Positions 16,217-22,573 of a DNA stretch of 34,413 bases are shown piece by piece. The stretch is from Syntrophorhabdaceae bacterium (GTDB lineage: Bacteria > Desulfobacterota > Syntrophorhabdia > Syntrophorhabdales > Syntrophorhabdaceae). Numbering within the stretch: the first letter of the stretch is position 1; each line of letters begins with the position of its first letter. The stretch lies in contig DATKMQ010000140.1 of the NCBI GenBank assembly GCA_035541755.1, forward strand, positions 1 to 34,413, in the 5' to 3' direction. The translations under genes and the position numbers were made by a program. The notes beneath the pieces are model-generated. The model had not been told where the DNA came from. It saw only the letters and a program-made list of their open reading frames with translations, and searched no databases.

Positions 16217-17365
16217 TTAGCCCTCTATGGCCGACTTCAGATCTTCAATGAGGTCTTCTACCGCCTCCGCACCCACCGAGAGGCGGATAAGACAATCATT
16301 GATGCCGATTCTTGTTCTCACGTCGGGATTCATATCGGCGTGAGTTTGTACCGCGGGGAAGGTAATCAGAGACTCCACACCGCCCAGACTCTCCGCAAAG
16401 ATAAAAACCTCAACGTTAGACAGTATCTTCGGCACAAGGGTGGGATCGTCAACTTCAAACGATACGACTGACCCGAAGCCTGTAGACTGTGCCTTGAGCA
16501 GCGTATGGCCGGGGTGGTCCGTGAGCCCAGGGTAGAAGACCTTTCTGACCCTCGGGTGCCCCTTAAGCCACTCGGCAATTTCCTGTGCGTTCTTTTGCTG
16601 GCGCTCCATGCGAAGAGAAAGTGTCTTGAGGCCTCTTAAAACGAGCCAGGAGTCCCAAGGCCCAAGGGTCGCCCCCGTGGCATTCTGATAGAAGTGAAGC
16701 TTCTCTCCGAGTTTTTCAGTGCGTGCCACAACGAGTCCTGCCAGGACATCGTTGTGGCCGGACAGATATTTCGTCGCGCTGTAGGCCACTATATCCGCCC
16801 CCAGGCTGATGGGTCGCTGAAAATAGGGTGTCAGAAAGGTATTGTCCACAATGGTGAGGACGTTGCGGCCCCCTGCCATTCTGCAGATTTCGGGGATATT
16901 GGCTATCCTCTGGAGCGGATTTGTGGGGCTCTCGAGCAATATGGCCCGGATGTTCTTACCCAATACCTTGTTTACCTCATCAGTCTGTGATGTATCGATG
17001 TACAAGAACTCGATCCCGAGAGGACGATAGACCTTATCGAGGAGCCGGCATGTGCCGCCATAGGGATCTTCCGTGACTGCAACAATATCGCCCGACCTAA
17101 AAAGTTTCATGACGCAGTCGAGGGCCGCCATACCTGAGGAGAAGGCTAAGGCTCTTTCGCCTCCTTCGAGACTTGCAATAGCCTTCTCAAGCACACGACG
17201 GGTGGGATTTTCACTCCTTGAGTAGTCGAACCCCGTTGTCTCTCCCAGAGAAGGGTGAGCAAACGTGCTTGTCTGGTATACTGGCGCGGAAACGGCCCCC
17301 GTGGCCTTATCCTGGTCAACCCCGGCATGTATGAGCGCGGTTTCTATTTTTACGCCTTCCTTCAC
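16217..17365 (-). CDS. Cystathionine gamma-synthase/lyase-family PLP enzyme (copy 1)
   Basis: This 382-residue paralogue of the next gene has IETALIHAGVDQDKATGAVS, FDYSRSENPTRRVLE, SSGMAALDC, DPYGGTCRLLD and the PLP lysine K199 in AYSATKYLSGHND, then SLGGVESLITFPAVQTHADM. The substitution pattern is close to cystathionine gamma-lyase/synthase, but I cannot fix the reaction. The start is GTG at 17365, with GAGGG five bases upstream. It is the first gene of the minus-strand operon that continues with the second PLP enzyme, larE and mnmA. Its upstream region contains a candidate promoter and a perfect 12-base palindrome. Confidence 0.9.
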   Translation of the reverse strand: MKEGVKIETALIHAGVDQDKATGAVSAPVYQTSTFAHPSLGETTGFDYSRSENPTRRVLEKAIASLEGGERALAFSSGMAALDCVMKLFRSGDIVAVTEDPYGGTCRLLDKVYRPLGIEFLYIDTSQTDEVNKVLGKNIRAILLESPTNPLQRIANIPEICRMAGGRNVLTIVDNTFLTPYFQRPISLGADIVAYSATKYLSGHNDVLAGLVVARTEKLGEKLHFYQNATGATLGPWDSWLVLRGLKTLSLRMERQQKNAQEIAEWLKGHPRVRKVFYPGLTDHPGHTLLKAQSTGFGSVVSFEVDDPTLVPKILSNVEVFIFAESLGGVESLITFPAVQTHADMNPDVRTRIGINDCLIRLSVGAEAVEDLIEDLKSAIEG

Positions 17366-17376
17366 ATGACCCTCAA

Positions 17377-17388
17377 TAAGTATACTTA
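17377..17388 (-). promoter_or_regulatory. Perfect 12-base palindrome in the leader, candidate operator
   Basis: TAAGTATACTTA is self-complementary and lies 12-23 bases before the first gene of the PLP-larE-mnmA operon, just downstream of the predicted transcription start. It shares AGTATA with the right arm of the Rrf2 palindrome, so control by the same regulator is possible but weakly supported. Confidence 0.35.
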
Positions 17389-17403
17389 AACTATAGACAT
17401 TAT

Positions 17404-17433
17404 ATACTATTACGATTCCATGTATGAAGTCAA
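17404..17433 (-). promoter_or_regulatory. Candidate promoter of the PLP-larE-mnmA operon
   Basis: On the minus strand TTGACT (17433-17428) and TAGTAT (17409-17404) are 18 bases apart. A TATAAT (17404-17399) overlaps but would need 23-base spacing. The AT-rich stretch and position 40-70 bases before the GTG start fit a promoter. Confidence 0.45.
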
Positions 17434-17562
17434 TCTGAAAATCCCTGCGCTCAAAAAAAGCGATGCGGTCTACGCCTGGGATATTTGTTGTTCCTTAAGC
17501 CCTGAGCATTGCAGGAAATGGTGATGTTGTGGTTTGTTGAAGAGGTGTGCTATTCATATACT

Positions 17563-18876
17563 ATGGAACCGCGAATCATCCCGCGCCACGAGCATCATAT
17601 CTCGCGAAAACAGATGAGTCCCAACGCCGTGCGTACGCTTTACCGGCTGCTTCAGCGCGGCTTTATCGCCTACCTCGTGGGCGGATGTGTACGCGATTTG
17701 CTCCTCAAACGCACCCCCAAAGATTTTGACATCGCCACCGATGCAACCCCAGGACAGGTGAGACGACTCTTTCGCAACTGCCGCCTGATAGGCCGGCGGT
17801 TCCGCCTGGCCCACCTCCATTTTCAAGACGAAATCATCGAGGTCGCCACGTTCCGCAAGTCAGCCCGCACGTCCGATGATTTGGATACTGAAGAGTTGGG
17901 CGAAGATAACCGTCCCTTCCGTCATGTCAAAGATGCCGACGGAATGGTAGTGAGCGACAATGTCTTCGGGACCCCCGAGGAGGATGCCCTGTCCCGGGAT
18001 TTTACCGTCAATGCCCTTTTCTACAATATCGCGGATTTTTCGGTTATCGACTACAGCACGGGGCTTAATGATCTCGAAGAAAGACTCATCCGGTTAATCG
18101 GCGATCCCTATATCAGGTTTACCGAAGACCCGGTTCGCATGCTCCGGGCAATCCGTTTCGCCGCCTCTCACGGATTCACCATAGAGACTTCCGCCTGGCA
18201 AGCGCTCTCAGAGCTTTCTTCAACCATTTCCCGTGTGCCAACATCAAGACTCTATGAAGAGATACAGAAGGTCTTTCTTTTTGGAACAGCCCGGCCGGCG
18301 CTTAATCTCATGAATACGAGCGGGCTTGTCGCCGCCCTCTTTCCGGGCCTGAACAGTTGGATTCTCAAGGACTACAATCATTTTCGTCTGATCGAGGCTA
18401 ACCTTCAAGCCCTGGATGAACTCCATAAAAGCGGCGCGCCTGCCTCCATGGCCCTCTGCCTTGCGGCCCTGTTCGGGCCTGCGCTTGAGGAGGAAGCCCT
18501 TGAGCGTACGCGAGACGGTATTCCCCGCCAGCAGGCTTTGGATTCAGTATGCACAGACTTTATGGAAGAGGCCCGCAGAACTGTTTGTATTCCAGGCCGC
18601 GTGGGTAGCGGGCTACGCGCCATTCTCGGAATTCAGCCCGCTCTGCACAGAATGCCGCCAAGAAGGCCTCTTGTTATAGCAGGCAGGCGAGAATTCGCCG
18701 AAGGGCTTGCGTATCTGCGTCTTGTGTCCGAGACGAGAAGGGAGAATGAGCGCACGCTAGGATGGTGGGACGCCTTTCGTGCGAATGTCCCGTTGCCGCC
18801 TACTGAGCAGTCGGGTGACGAAGCCACTCCAAAGAAGAGATCAAGGAAACGTCGAAGACGTCGCCGTGATGCTTAA
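17563..18876 (+). CDS. pcnB: Poly(A) polymerase I / CCA-adding nucleotidyltransferase family
   Basis: This ~437-residue class II nucleotidyltransferase begins MEPRIIPRHEHHISR, the usual PcnB start. The catalytic head has YLVGGCVRDLLLKR (GG at 40-41) and the carboxylates of DFDIATDATP, followed by GRRFRLAHL, DALSRDFTVNALFYN and the EDPVRMLRAIRFAASHGF motif. These enzymes add poly(A) tails that mark RNA for decay, or CCA to tRNA; the RIIPRxxHxISR start favours poly(A) polymerase. The C-terminus is a very basic tail (KKRSRKRRRRRRD), likely RNA-binding. The frame is open back to 17509; an ATG at 17524 with AGGA upstream is an alternative start. It stands alone, divergent from the PLP operon. Confidence 0.9.
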   Translation: MEPRIIPRHEHHISRKQMSPNAVRTLYRLLQRGFIAYLVGGCVRDLLLKRTPKDFDIATDATPGQVRRLFRNCRLIGRRFRLAHLHFQDEIIEVATFRKSARTSDDLDTEELGEDNRPFRHVKDADGMVVSDNVFGTPEEDALSRDFTVNALFYNIADFSVIDYSTGLNDLEERLIRLIGDPYIRFTEDPVRMLRAIRFAASHGFTIETSAWQALSELSSTISRVPTSRLYEEIQKVFLFGTARPALNLMNTSGLVAALFPGLNSWILKDYNHFRLIEANLQALDELHKSGAPASMALCLAALFGPALEEEALERTRDGIPRQQALDSVCTDFMEEARRTVCIPGRVGSGLRAILGIQPALHRMPPRRPLVIAGRREFAEGLAYLRLVSETRRENERTLGWWDAFRANVPLPPTEQSGDEATPKKRSRKRRRRRRDA

Positions 18877-18952
18877 GCCTAACGGATGATAATGCCGCTC
18901 GCGATGATCGAGTCTTAAGGGGAGTCAGCGAAGGGCGAGTTGCGGTGTGATC

Positions 18953-20176
18953 TCAGGCCTGCTTCGCCGTCTCCAGTCTGTCGAGCGTTTCAAAATACGC
19001 CTCAATCCTGGTTCGCACCTGTGATTCGGCGTAGAACCGTTGATCGCCCATATCGCTCTCGAAAACGAGTGCGGGGATACCGGTCTTTTTGGTCAAGATG
19101 TCTTTGAGCGTGGGCACTGCAAAGGAGACCGCCTTGCAGCTTCGGTTCATGAACATGATCATGCCGTTCATCGCATACTTCTGAAACAGCTCAAGCGCCA
19201 TGGATGCCCTGTCTTCCATAGTCGAATTGGAGAAGCGCGATACATAGTTCTCAGCAAGAGTCACAAGAGGGTCTTGATCGAGGTCGAATTCGAAACTCCA
19301 GGCATGTACGTACAGGGAGGTCAGGATCACTGCGCCGTAAGAACCGAGCAGTTTCGCATGGTCGCTGAACTTGAACCACACGGGCAGGTTCTCCCAGTAA
19401 AGCCTGTACTTCTCATTCGCAATCGCGCCGATGCCGCCGCTCACTTTGGCCTCGATCTCGTCGCAGAGGGTCTGGTAGTACTCGACGCACTGCTCGGTGC
19501 CTCTCCGATAGACGGCAATTGCCATGCCGATCAGCGCATCAAAGATGCTGATGGGGGACGGTTTGTATTGCGCCATATCGAGGAACTTTTTGTAGAGCAC
19601 GCTCGAGGCGGCTGAGTATCTCAAGACTTCTTTGAGTCTGTCGTAGTCGAATTTCTTGCCCGTGACTTTTTCCAGGAATGCGATGAGTTCTTTCATCTGG
19701 ACCACACAGTACTTGACGATCTCCTGTCGCGCCGTTTTGTCCATGACGTATTCCGGCGTGTCAAAGATGAAGACCGGGAGATTGCCTCTCCGTGCTAAGA
19801 CCTGAAACCATTTTGTAAGCGTGAAACACTGGGCGTTGCAGGCGAGAAACAGGTCCGGTTCAGGTATGCCCTTGGTGACGGTCTTTCCCGACTGCCGGTA
19901 TCCGAGGTCCGATCTCGCGTATGCACAGAGATGACTCGTATATCCGAGGTTCTCCGTGATGGAGCAGAGTTCGGCTCCTTTTTTCGCCGTCAGGTTGGCC
20001 ACGGCGTGATTTTCCGGATACACGGGGATAATGTCGTGGGCCACGAAGATCTCCACAGGCGAGATGGCTGTTGAATAACCCACGAGTTTACCCAGTTCGT
20101 GGGCGTGGAAGGCCTCTTCCAGGTATTCATCGGTAATCTTTTTTGACAGCTGCTTGGATGTGAGTTTTTCGTTCAT
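18953..20176 (-). CDS. BcrB/HgdB-like 2-hydroxyacyl-CoA dehydratase or benzoyl-CoA reductase subunit
   Basis: This 407-residue protein belongs to the HgdB/BcrB family, which carries an Fe-S cluster that reduces or dehydrates aromatic or 2-hydroxyacyl-CoA thioesters at very low potential. Family marks are GKLVGYSTAISPVEIF, IIPVYPENHAV, the ligand cysteines C84 (SHLCAYARSDLGY), C113 (LACNAQCFTLTKWFQ) and about C344 (MFMNRSCKAVSF), and the closing ESQVRTRIEAYFE. The YPENHA motif is closest to BcrB of ATP-dependent benzoyl-CoA reductase. It overlaps the end of the upstream BcrC-like gene by four bases, so the two subunits are made together. The ATP-hydrolysing activator (BcrA/D or HgdC type) is not in the window, so the substrate cannot be assigned. 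A double-cubane-cluster protein is an alternative. Confidence 0.85.
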   Translation of the reverse strand: MNEKLTSKQLSKKITDEYLEEAFHAHELGKLVGYSTAISPVEIFVAHDIIPVYPENHAVANLTAKKGAELCSITENLGYTSHLCAYARSDLGYRQSGKTVTKGIPEPDLFLACNAQCFTLTKWFQVLARRGNLPVFIFDTPEYVMDKTARQEIVKYCVVQMKELIAFLEKVTGKKFDYDRLKEVLRYSAASSVLYKKFLDMAQYKPSPISIFDALIGMAIAVYRRGTEQCVEYYQTLCDEIEAKVSGGIGAIANEKYRLYWENLPVWFKFSDHAKLLGSYGAVILTSLYVHAWSFEFDLDQDPLVTLAENYVSRFSNSTMEDRASMALELFQKYAMNGMIMFMNRSCKAVSFAVPTLKDILTKKTGIPALVFESDMGDQRFYAESQVRTRIEAYFETLDRLETAKQA

Positions 20177-21318
20177 AGAGCGCCGCCTTTGATCGATTCG
20201 AAGAAGGCCTGTAATCTCGTCCTTACGTGTGAGAGAGAGGTGGTCTGATATTCGGTATCCAACACATGTATGGGTATGCCTTCCTGCTTGAGCATCTTCT
20301 TGAGGTCCGGTAGATCGTACTCCTGGGATTCGCAGAACTCGATATGAACATAGATGATTGCCTGAGCTTTTGTGTCCCGATAAAGTTTCCTGATCTCCTC
20401 GAAGTTTTTGTACACATCATCGTGAATCGGAGAATAGAATCCCCTTTTAAAATGTCTCTCCGTAAGCGCCTCGACAACATTGCCGTTTGTGAGCGCCACA
20501 TCGCCCTGAAGGTAGCGTGACCCCGTGACAAGCGTATCACCTACCACGTTCAGCTTGAGTTCATCGAAGGCATCAAATATCTCAGGGGGATCGCAGGTAA
20601 TGCCCACGAGGATTACGTCGGTGAAAGATGCACCCTTGTTTCCCTGATTGGGTTGAATCTTTTCCTTGATGGCCTTGAGGCTTTGGTTAAACTCGGCCTT
20701 ATCCACCTGTTCCGATAGCTTGAGCATGGAAAAGAATTCCCTGTTACTGAGCGCGCCGGGGGAAACCTTCTTGATCTCATAGATCTCCCGAAGCAATACC
20801 TTGTTCTCATTATGCACGGCGATGGAGGCCTTTAAGTCCTCATCGGTGATTTTCCTGCCCGACCATCGGCTGAGTGACACGATCAGTCTTTCGATCTCCT
20901 CTTTGACCCAGTATCTGGCGCTCGGCCGATCAACCTGCCGCGGGGCGAGATAACATTCCACATAGGTGTCAGGGAAGTTTATCCTCCAGATATCGGACAG
21001 GTGCTGCGTGGTGTCGCACACCTGCGGCAGCACGAATCCATCGAAGAGATCGCCCTCATAACTGAGCGCCAGCTCGAGATTGCTCCTCGCCAAAGAGCAC
21101 GCATTATCAGGCAGGTGGCTTGGGGCCCTCTTCAAGGGTTTCTGCGTACCCAGTATGGCCACAGGCAAGAACCCGAAGGCATATATGACCTCCTCGGGCA
21201 CATCGGCGATCGTACTACCTATGACTTTCTTCCCGTTATCCCCGGCCCATTTTCTGATGGACGGGTAAGGGTCAGCGGCATACTGCACTATTTTCTTAAG
21301 ATCGAGATTTTCCCACAC
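20173..21318 (-). CDS. BcrC/HgdA-like 2-hydroxyacyl-CoA dehydratase or benzoyl-CoA reductase subunit
   Basis: This 381-residue partner of the BcrB-like protein has the same fold. Typical features are GKKVIGSTIADVPEEVIYAFGFLPVAILG, C74 in DNACSLARSNLEL, C101 in LPQVCDTTQHLSDIW, VILVGITCDPPEIFDAFDEL, and about C329 in HIEFCESQEYDLPDLKKML. The C-terminus SLSHVRTRLQAFFE repeats the ending of its partner. The heterodimer would bind Fe-S clusters and reduce an acyl-CoA after activation by an ATP-dependent ferredoxin-type activator encoded elsewhere. The start is GTG with GGGAGGC close upstream. It is the first gene after its own strong promoter and operator-like repeat. Confidence 0.85.
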   Translation of the reverse strand: MWENLDLKKIVQYAADPYPSIRKWAGDNGKKVIGSTIADVPEEVIYAFGFLPVAILGTQKPLKRAPSHLPDNACSLARSNLELALSYEGDLFDGFVLPQVCDTTQHLSDIWRINFPDTYVECYLAPRQVDRPSARYWVKEEIERLIVSLSRWSGRKITDEDLKASIAVHNENKVLLREIYEIKKVSPGALSNREFFSMLKLSEQVDKAEFNQSLKAIKEKIQPNQGNKGASFTDVILVGITCDPPEIFDAFDELKLNVVGDTLVTGSRYLQGDVALTNGNVVEALTERHFKRGFYSPIHDDVYKNFEEIRKLYRDTKAQAIIYVHIEFCESQEYDLPDLKKMLKQEGIPIHVLDTEYQTTSLSHVRTRLQAFFESIKGGAL

Positions 21319-21335
21319 GGCGCCTCCCGACGAAA

Positions 21336-21352
21336 TGTGTACAAATTACACA
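21336..21352 (-). promoter_or_regulatory. Inverted repeat at the BCR start site, candidate operator
   Basis: TGTGTA and TACACA arms flank a 5-base centre, covering about +1 to +17 of the predicted transcript. The sequence just before it (TTCTG on the minus strand) and the TGTA half-site recur at the AOR promoter. Confidence 0.5.
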
Positions 21353-21359
21353 GAATATA

Positions 21360-21388
21360 CTTATATGAAGGTTCTTTGTAGATGTCAA
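21360..21388 (-). promoter_or_regulatory. Strong sigma-70 promoter of the BcrC/BcrB-like operon
   Basis: On the minus strand TTGACA (21388-21383) and TATAAG (21365-21360) are exactly 17 bases apart. Transcription should start near 21353, about 35 bases before the GTG start of the BcrC-like gene. So this pair is not simply the tail of the AOR operon. Confidence 0.75.
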
Positions 21389-21420
21389 GGCAAGTTTTTC
21401 GGCACGACCTCGGTTGCAAC

Positions 21421-21437
21421 GCCCCGGTAAGCGGGGC
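21421..21437. other. GC-rich hairpin between the MoaD and BCR genes
   Basis: GCCCCG and CGGGGC pair perfectly around GTAAG. The surrounding 21389-21546 stretch is GC-rich with no believable gene. The hairpin lacks a T-run, so it may be a weak terminator for the AOR operon or part of a dispersed repeat. Confidence 0.4.
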
Positions 21438-21546
21438 GGACAGGGCCCGTGCGGTTCTAACCCGATGGATATGACAGGCGCCGTCTGGCCTCTCGTGAAA
21501 ATGGCGGTGCAGGTTCTACCTCCGAACCCGGCTTCGGCTCTCAACT

Positions 21547-21771
21547 CTAGCCCCCTCCTATGGGAGGGAAAAGCGCCAGCGTGTCCCCATGGGTGAGCTT
21601 GGCGTCGGTTAGCCTGTGATGACCGTTAATAAAGACCAGAGTGACCTCGGTATCGGGTATACCGACCCTCTGAATCATCTCGCCTACCGTTGTGCCTTCC
21701 GGAACGTCAACCTCTTTTATGTCGAACCGGTCTTTGCGTAACGTGGCAAATAGTTTGACTGTAACATGCAT
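21547..21771 (-). CDS. MoaD/ThiS-type sulfur-carrier protein of the AOR operon
   Basis: This 74-residue ubiquitin-fold protein (MHVTVKLFATLRKD, VDVPEGTTVGEMIQRVGI, VFINGHHRLTDAKLTHGDTLALFPP) ends in IGGG, the Gly-Gly terminus that is adenylated and turned into a thiocarboxylate. MoaD supplies dithiolene sulfur for molybdopterin, and MoaD-like genes commonly accompany AOR genes, whose enzyme needs a tungsten bis-pterin cofactor. It lies 10 bases after the tandem beta-grasp gene and is the last gene of the AOR operon. The only E1-like activator in the window is the rhodanese-E1 fusion at 6694-7875. Confidence 0.9.
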   Translation of the reverse strand: MHVTVKLFATLRKDRFDIKEVDVPEGTTVGEMIQRVGIPDTEVTLVFINGHHRLTDAKLTHGDTLALFPPIGGG

Positions 21772-21781
21772 GGGCTCTTCC

Positions 21782-22534
21782 CTAAGGGGTTAACGCTGAA
21801 CGCGAGATTATTTTGGTCCGGCTCTCTTCGGTGTCCACCGAAACGATCACGTATTGAGCGTCACCGTAAATGCTCTTTTCCATGAGTCTTTCAGGTTCGA
21901 TGCGTTTGCCGTCGAAGGCCACTGAGACGACCTCTTGCGGGAACTCGTCTGCGTGCACGTGAAGAAGCCTCATAAGAGAAGAAGGCTCTATGGCAAATCC
22001 CTTGCTTAAGAACTTAGGCCCGAGTTCATCCATCAGAAGATTAAAAAGCTTGACAGTAATGATCCCTTGATCAGGACAGATGTGCCCGTCTTCTTCTCGG
22101 TAGGTGATGGGGCTTCTAAGCCCCGCGTAGAGCCCGTCTCGTCTCAGCGTGGCGCCGGCGAGACCCGGGAGGGCCGAGGAGAATGCTACGGTGGACCCGT
22201 GCGTAAGAATCGCTTTAGCCATGTGGTCCACACAATGTCCGTCAAGGAATACGGTACTGACCTTATCGTCCACGATCTTTCTTTCGAGTCCCAATTGCCG
22301 CAGCAGAAGGTCTTCGATGCTGCATCCCACTTCACAGGGGAACAGGAAGCCTGCCTGGAATATGGATCGGAATGCCAGAAGAAATGAGGGTCTTGCTTGT
22401 ATGCTTACAACGGGTCCTGTTAGGACCGCCCTCTTGGCCTTATTAATTTCGGAAACTCCAACAGATCCGACATTGCCCGCCTTCACGGATGGCGTTTTGC
22501 CAGGATGTAAGGGGGGGGAGGCATCAAAGCACAT
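21782..22534 (-). CDS. AOR-operon protein with two MoaD-like beta-grasp domains, function unknown
   Basis: I recognise no named family for this 250-residue protein. Comparison with the adjacent MoaD shows two related stretches. Residues about 63-128 (GCSIEDLLLRQLGL, STVFLDGH, AILTHGSTVAFSSALPGLAG) line up with MoaD GTTVGEMIQRVGI, LVFINGH and AKLTHGDTLALFPPIGG. Residues about 158-234 (ITVKLFNLLMDELG, AIEPSSLMRLL, VVSVAFDGKRIEPERL) line up with MoaD HVTVKLFATLRKD and its second half. Neither copy ends in a free Gly-Gly, so it cannot be a carrier itself; it may be a structural partner, cofactor chaperone or decoy. RBS AGGGGAG supports the ATG at 22534. The first ~45 residues are low in similarity and contain a short repeat and a hairpin, so the true start may be later. 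Confidence 0.7.
   Translation of the reverse strand: MCFDASPPLHPGKTPSVKAGNVGSVGVSEINKAKRAVLTGPVVSIQARPSFLLAFRSIFQAGFLFPCEVGCSIEDLLLRQLGLERKIVDDKVSTVFLDGHCVDHMAKAILTHGSTVAFSSALPGLAGATLRRDGLYAGLRSPITYREEDGHICPDQGIITVKLFNLLMDELGPKFLSKGFAIEPSSLMRLLHVHADEFPQEVVSVAFDGKRIEPERLMEKSIYGDAQYVIVSVDTEESRTKIISRSALTP
22413..22427. other. Perfect hairpin inside the 5' part of the tandem beta-grasp gene
   Basis: GGTCCT and AGGACC pair around GTT. It lies in the poorly conserved N-terminal coding region (about codons 36-40) and may mark a non-coding or inserted segment. Confidence 0.35.
22511..22525. repeat. Copy 1 of a short GGGGGGGAGGCATC repeat
   Basis: The 14-base sequence GGGGGGGAGGCATC occurs here near the start of the tandem beta-grasp gene, and again at 24408-24421 upstream of the AOR gene. 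On the minus strand both copies lead into similar Pro-rich readings (DASPP). Confidence 0.45.
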
Positions 22535-22573
22535 GATCGCTCCCCTCTGTATACGTTCGCAACGCGTCTTTGC

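Noticed and set aside
19040-19615. Plus-strand open frame of 191 codons opposite the BcrB-like gene
   Set aside because: His/Glu-rich shadow reading without start signals; the minus-strand gene is well supported.
21440-21540. Possible tRNA (GGTTC-type T-loop sequences)
   Set aside because: Two GGTTCTA segments exist, but I could not form an acceptor stem, anticodon arm and T-arm together on either strand.
21547-22534. Molybdopterin synthase operon
   Set aside because: MoaD is present but no moaE, moaA, moaC or mog; the association with AOR explains it better.
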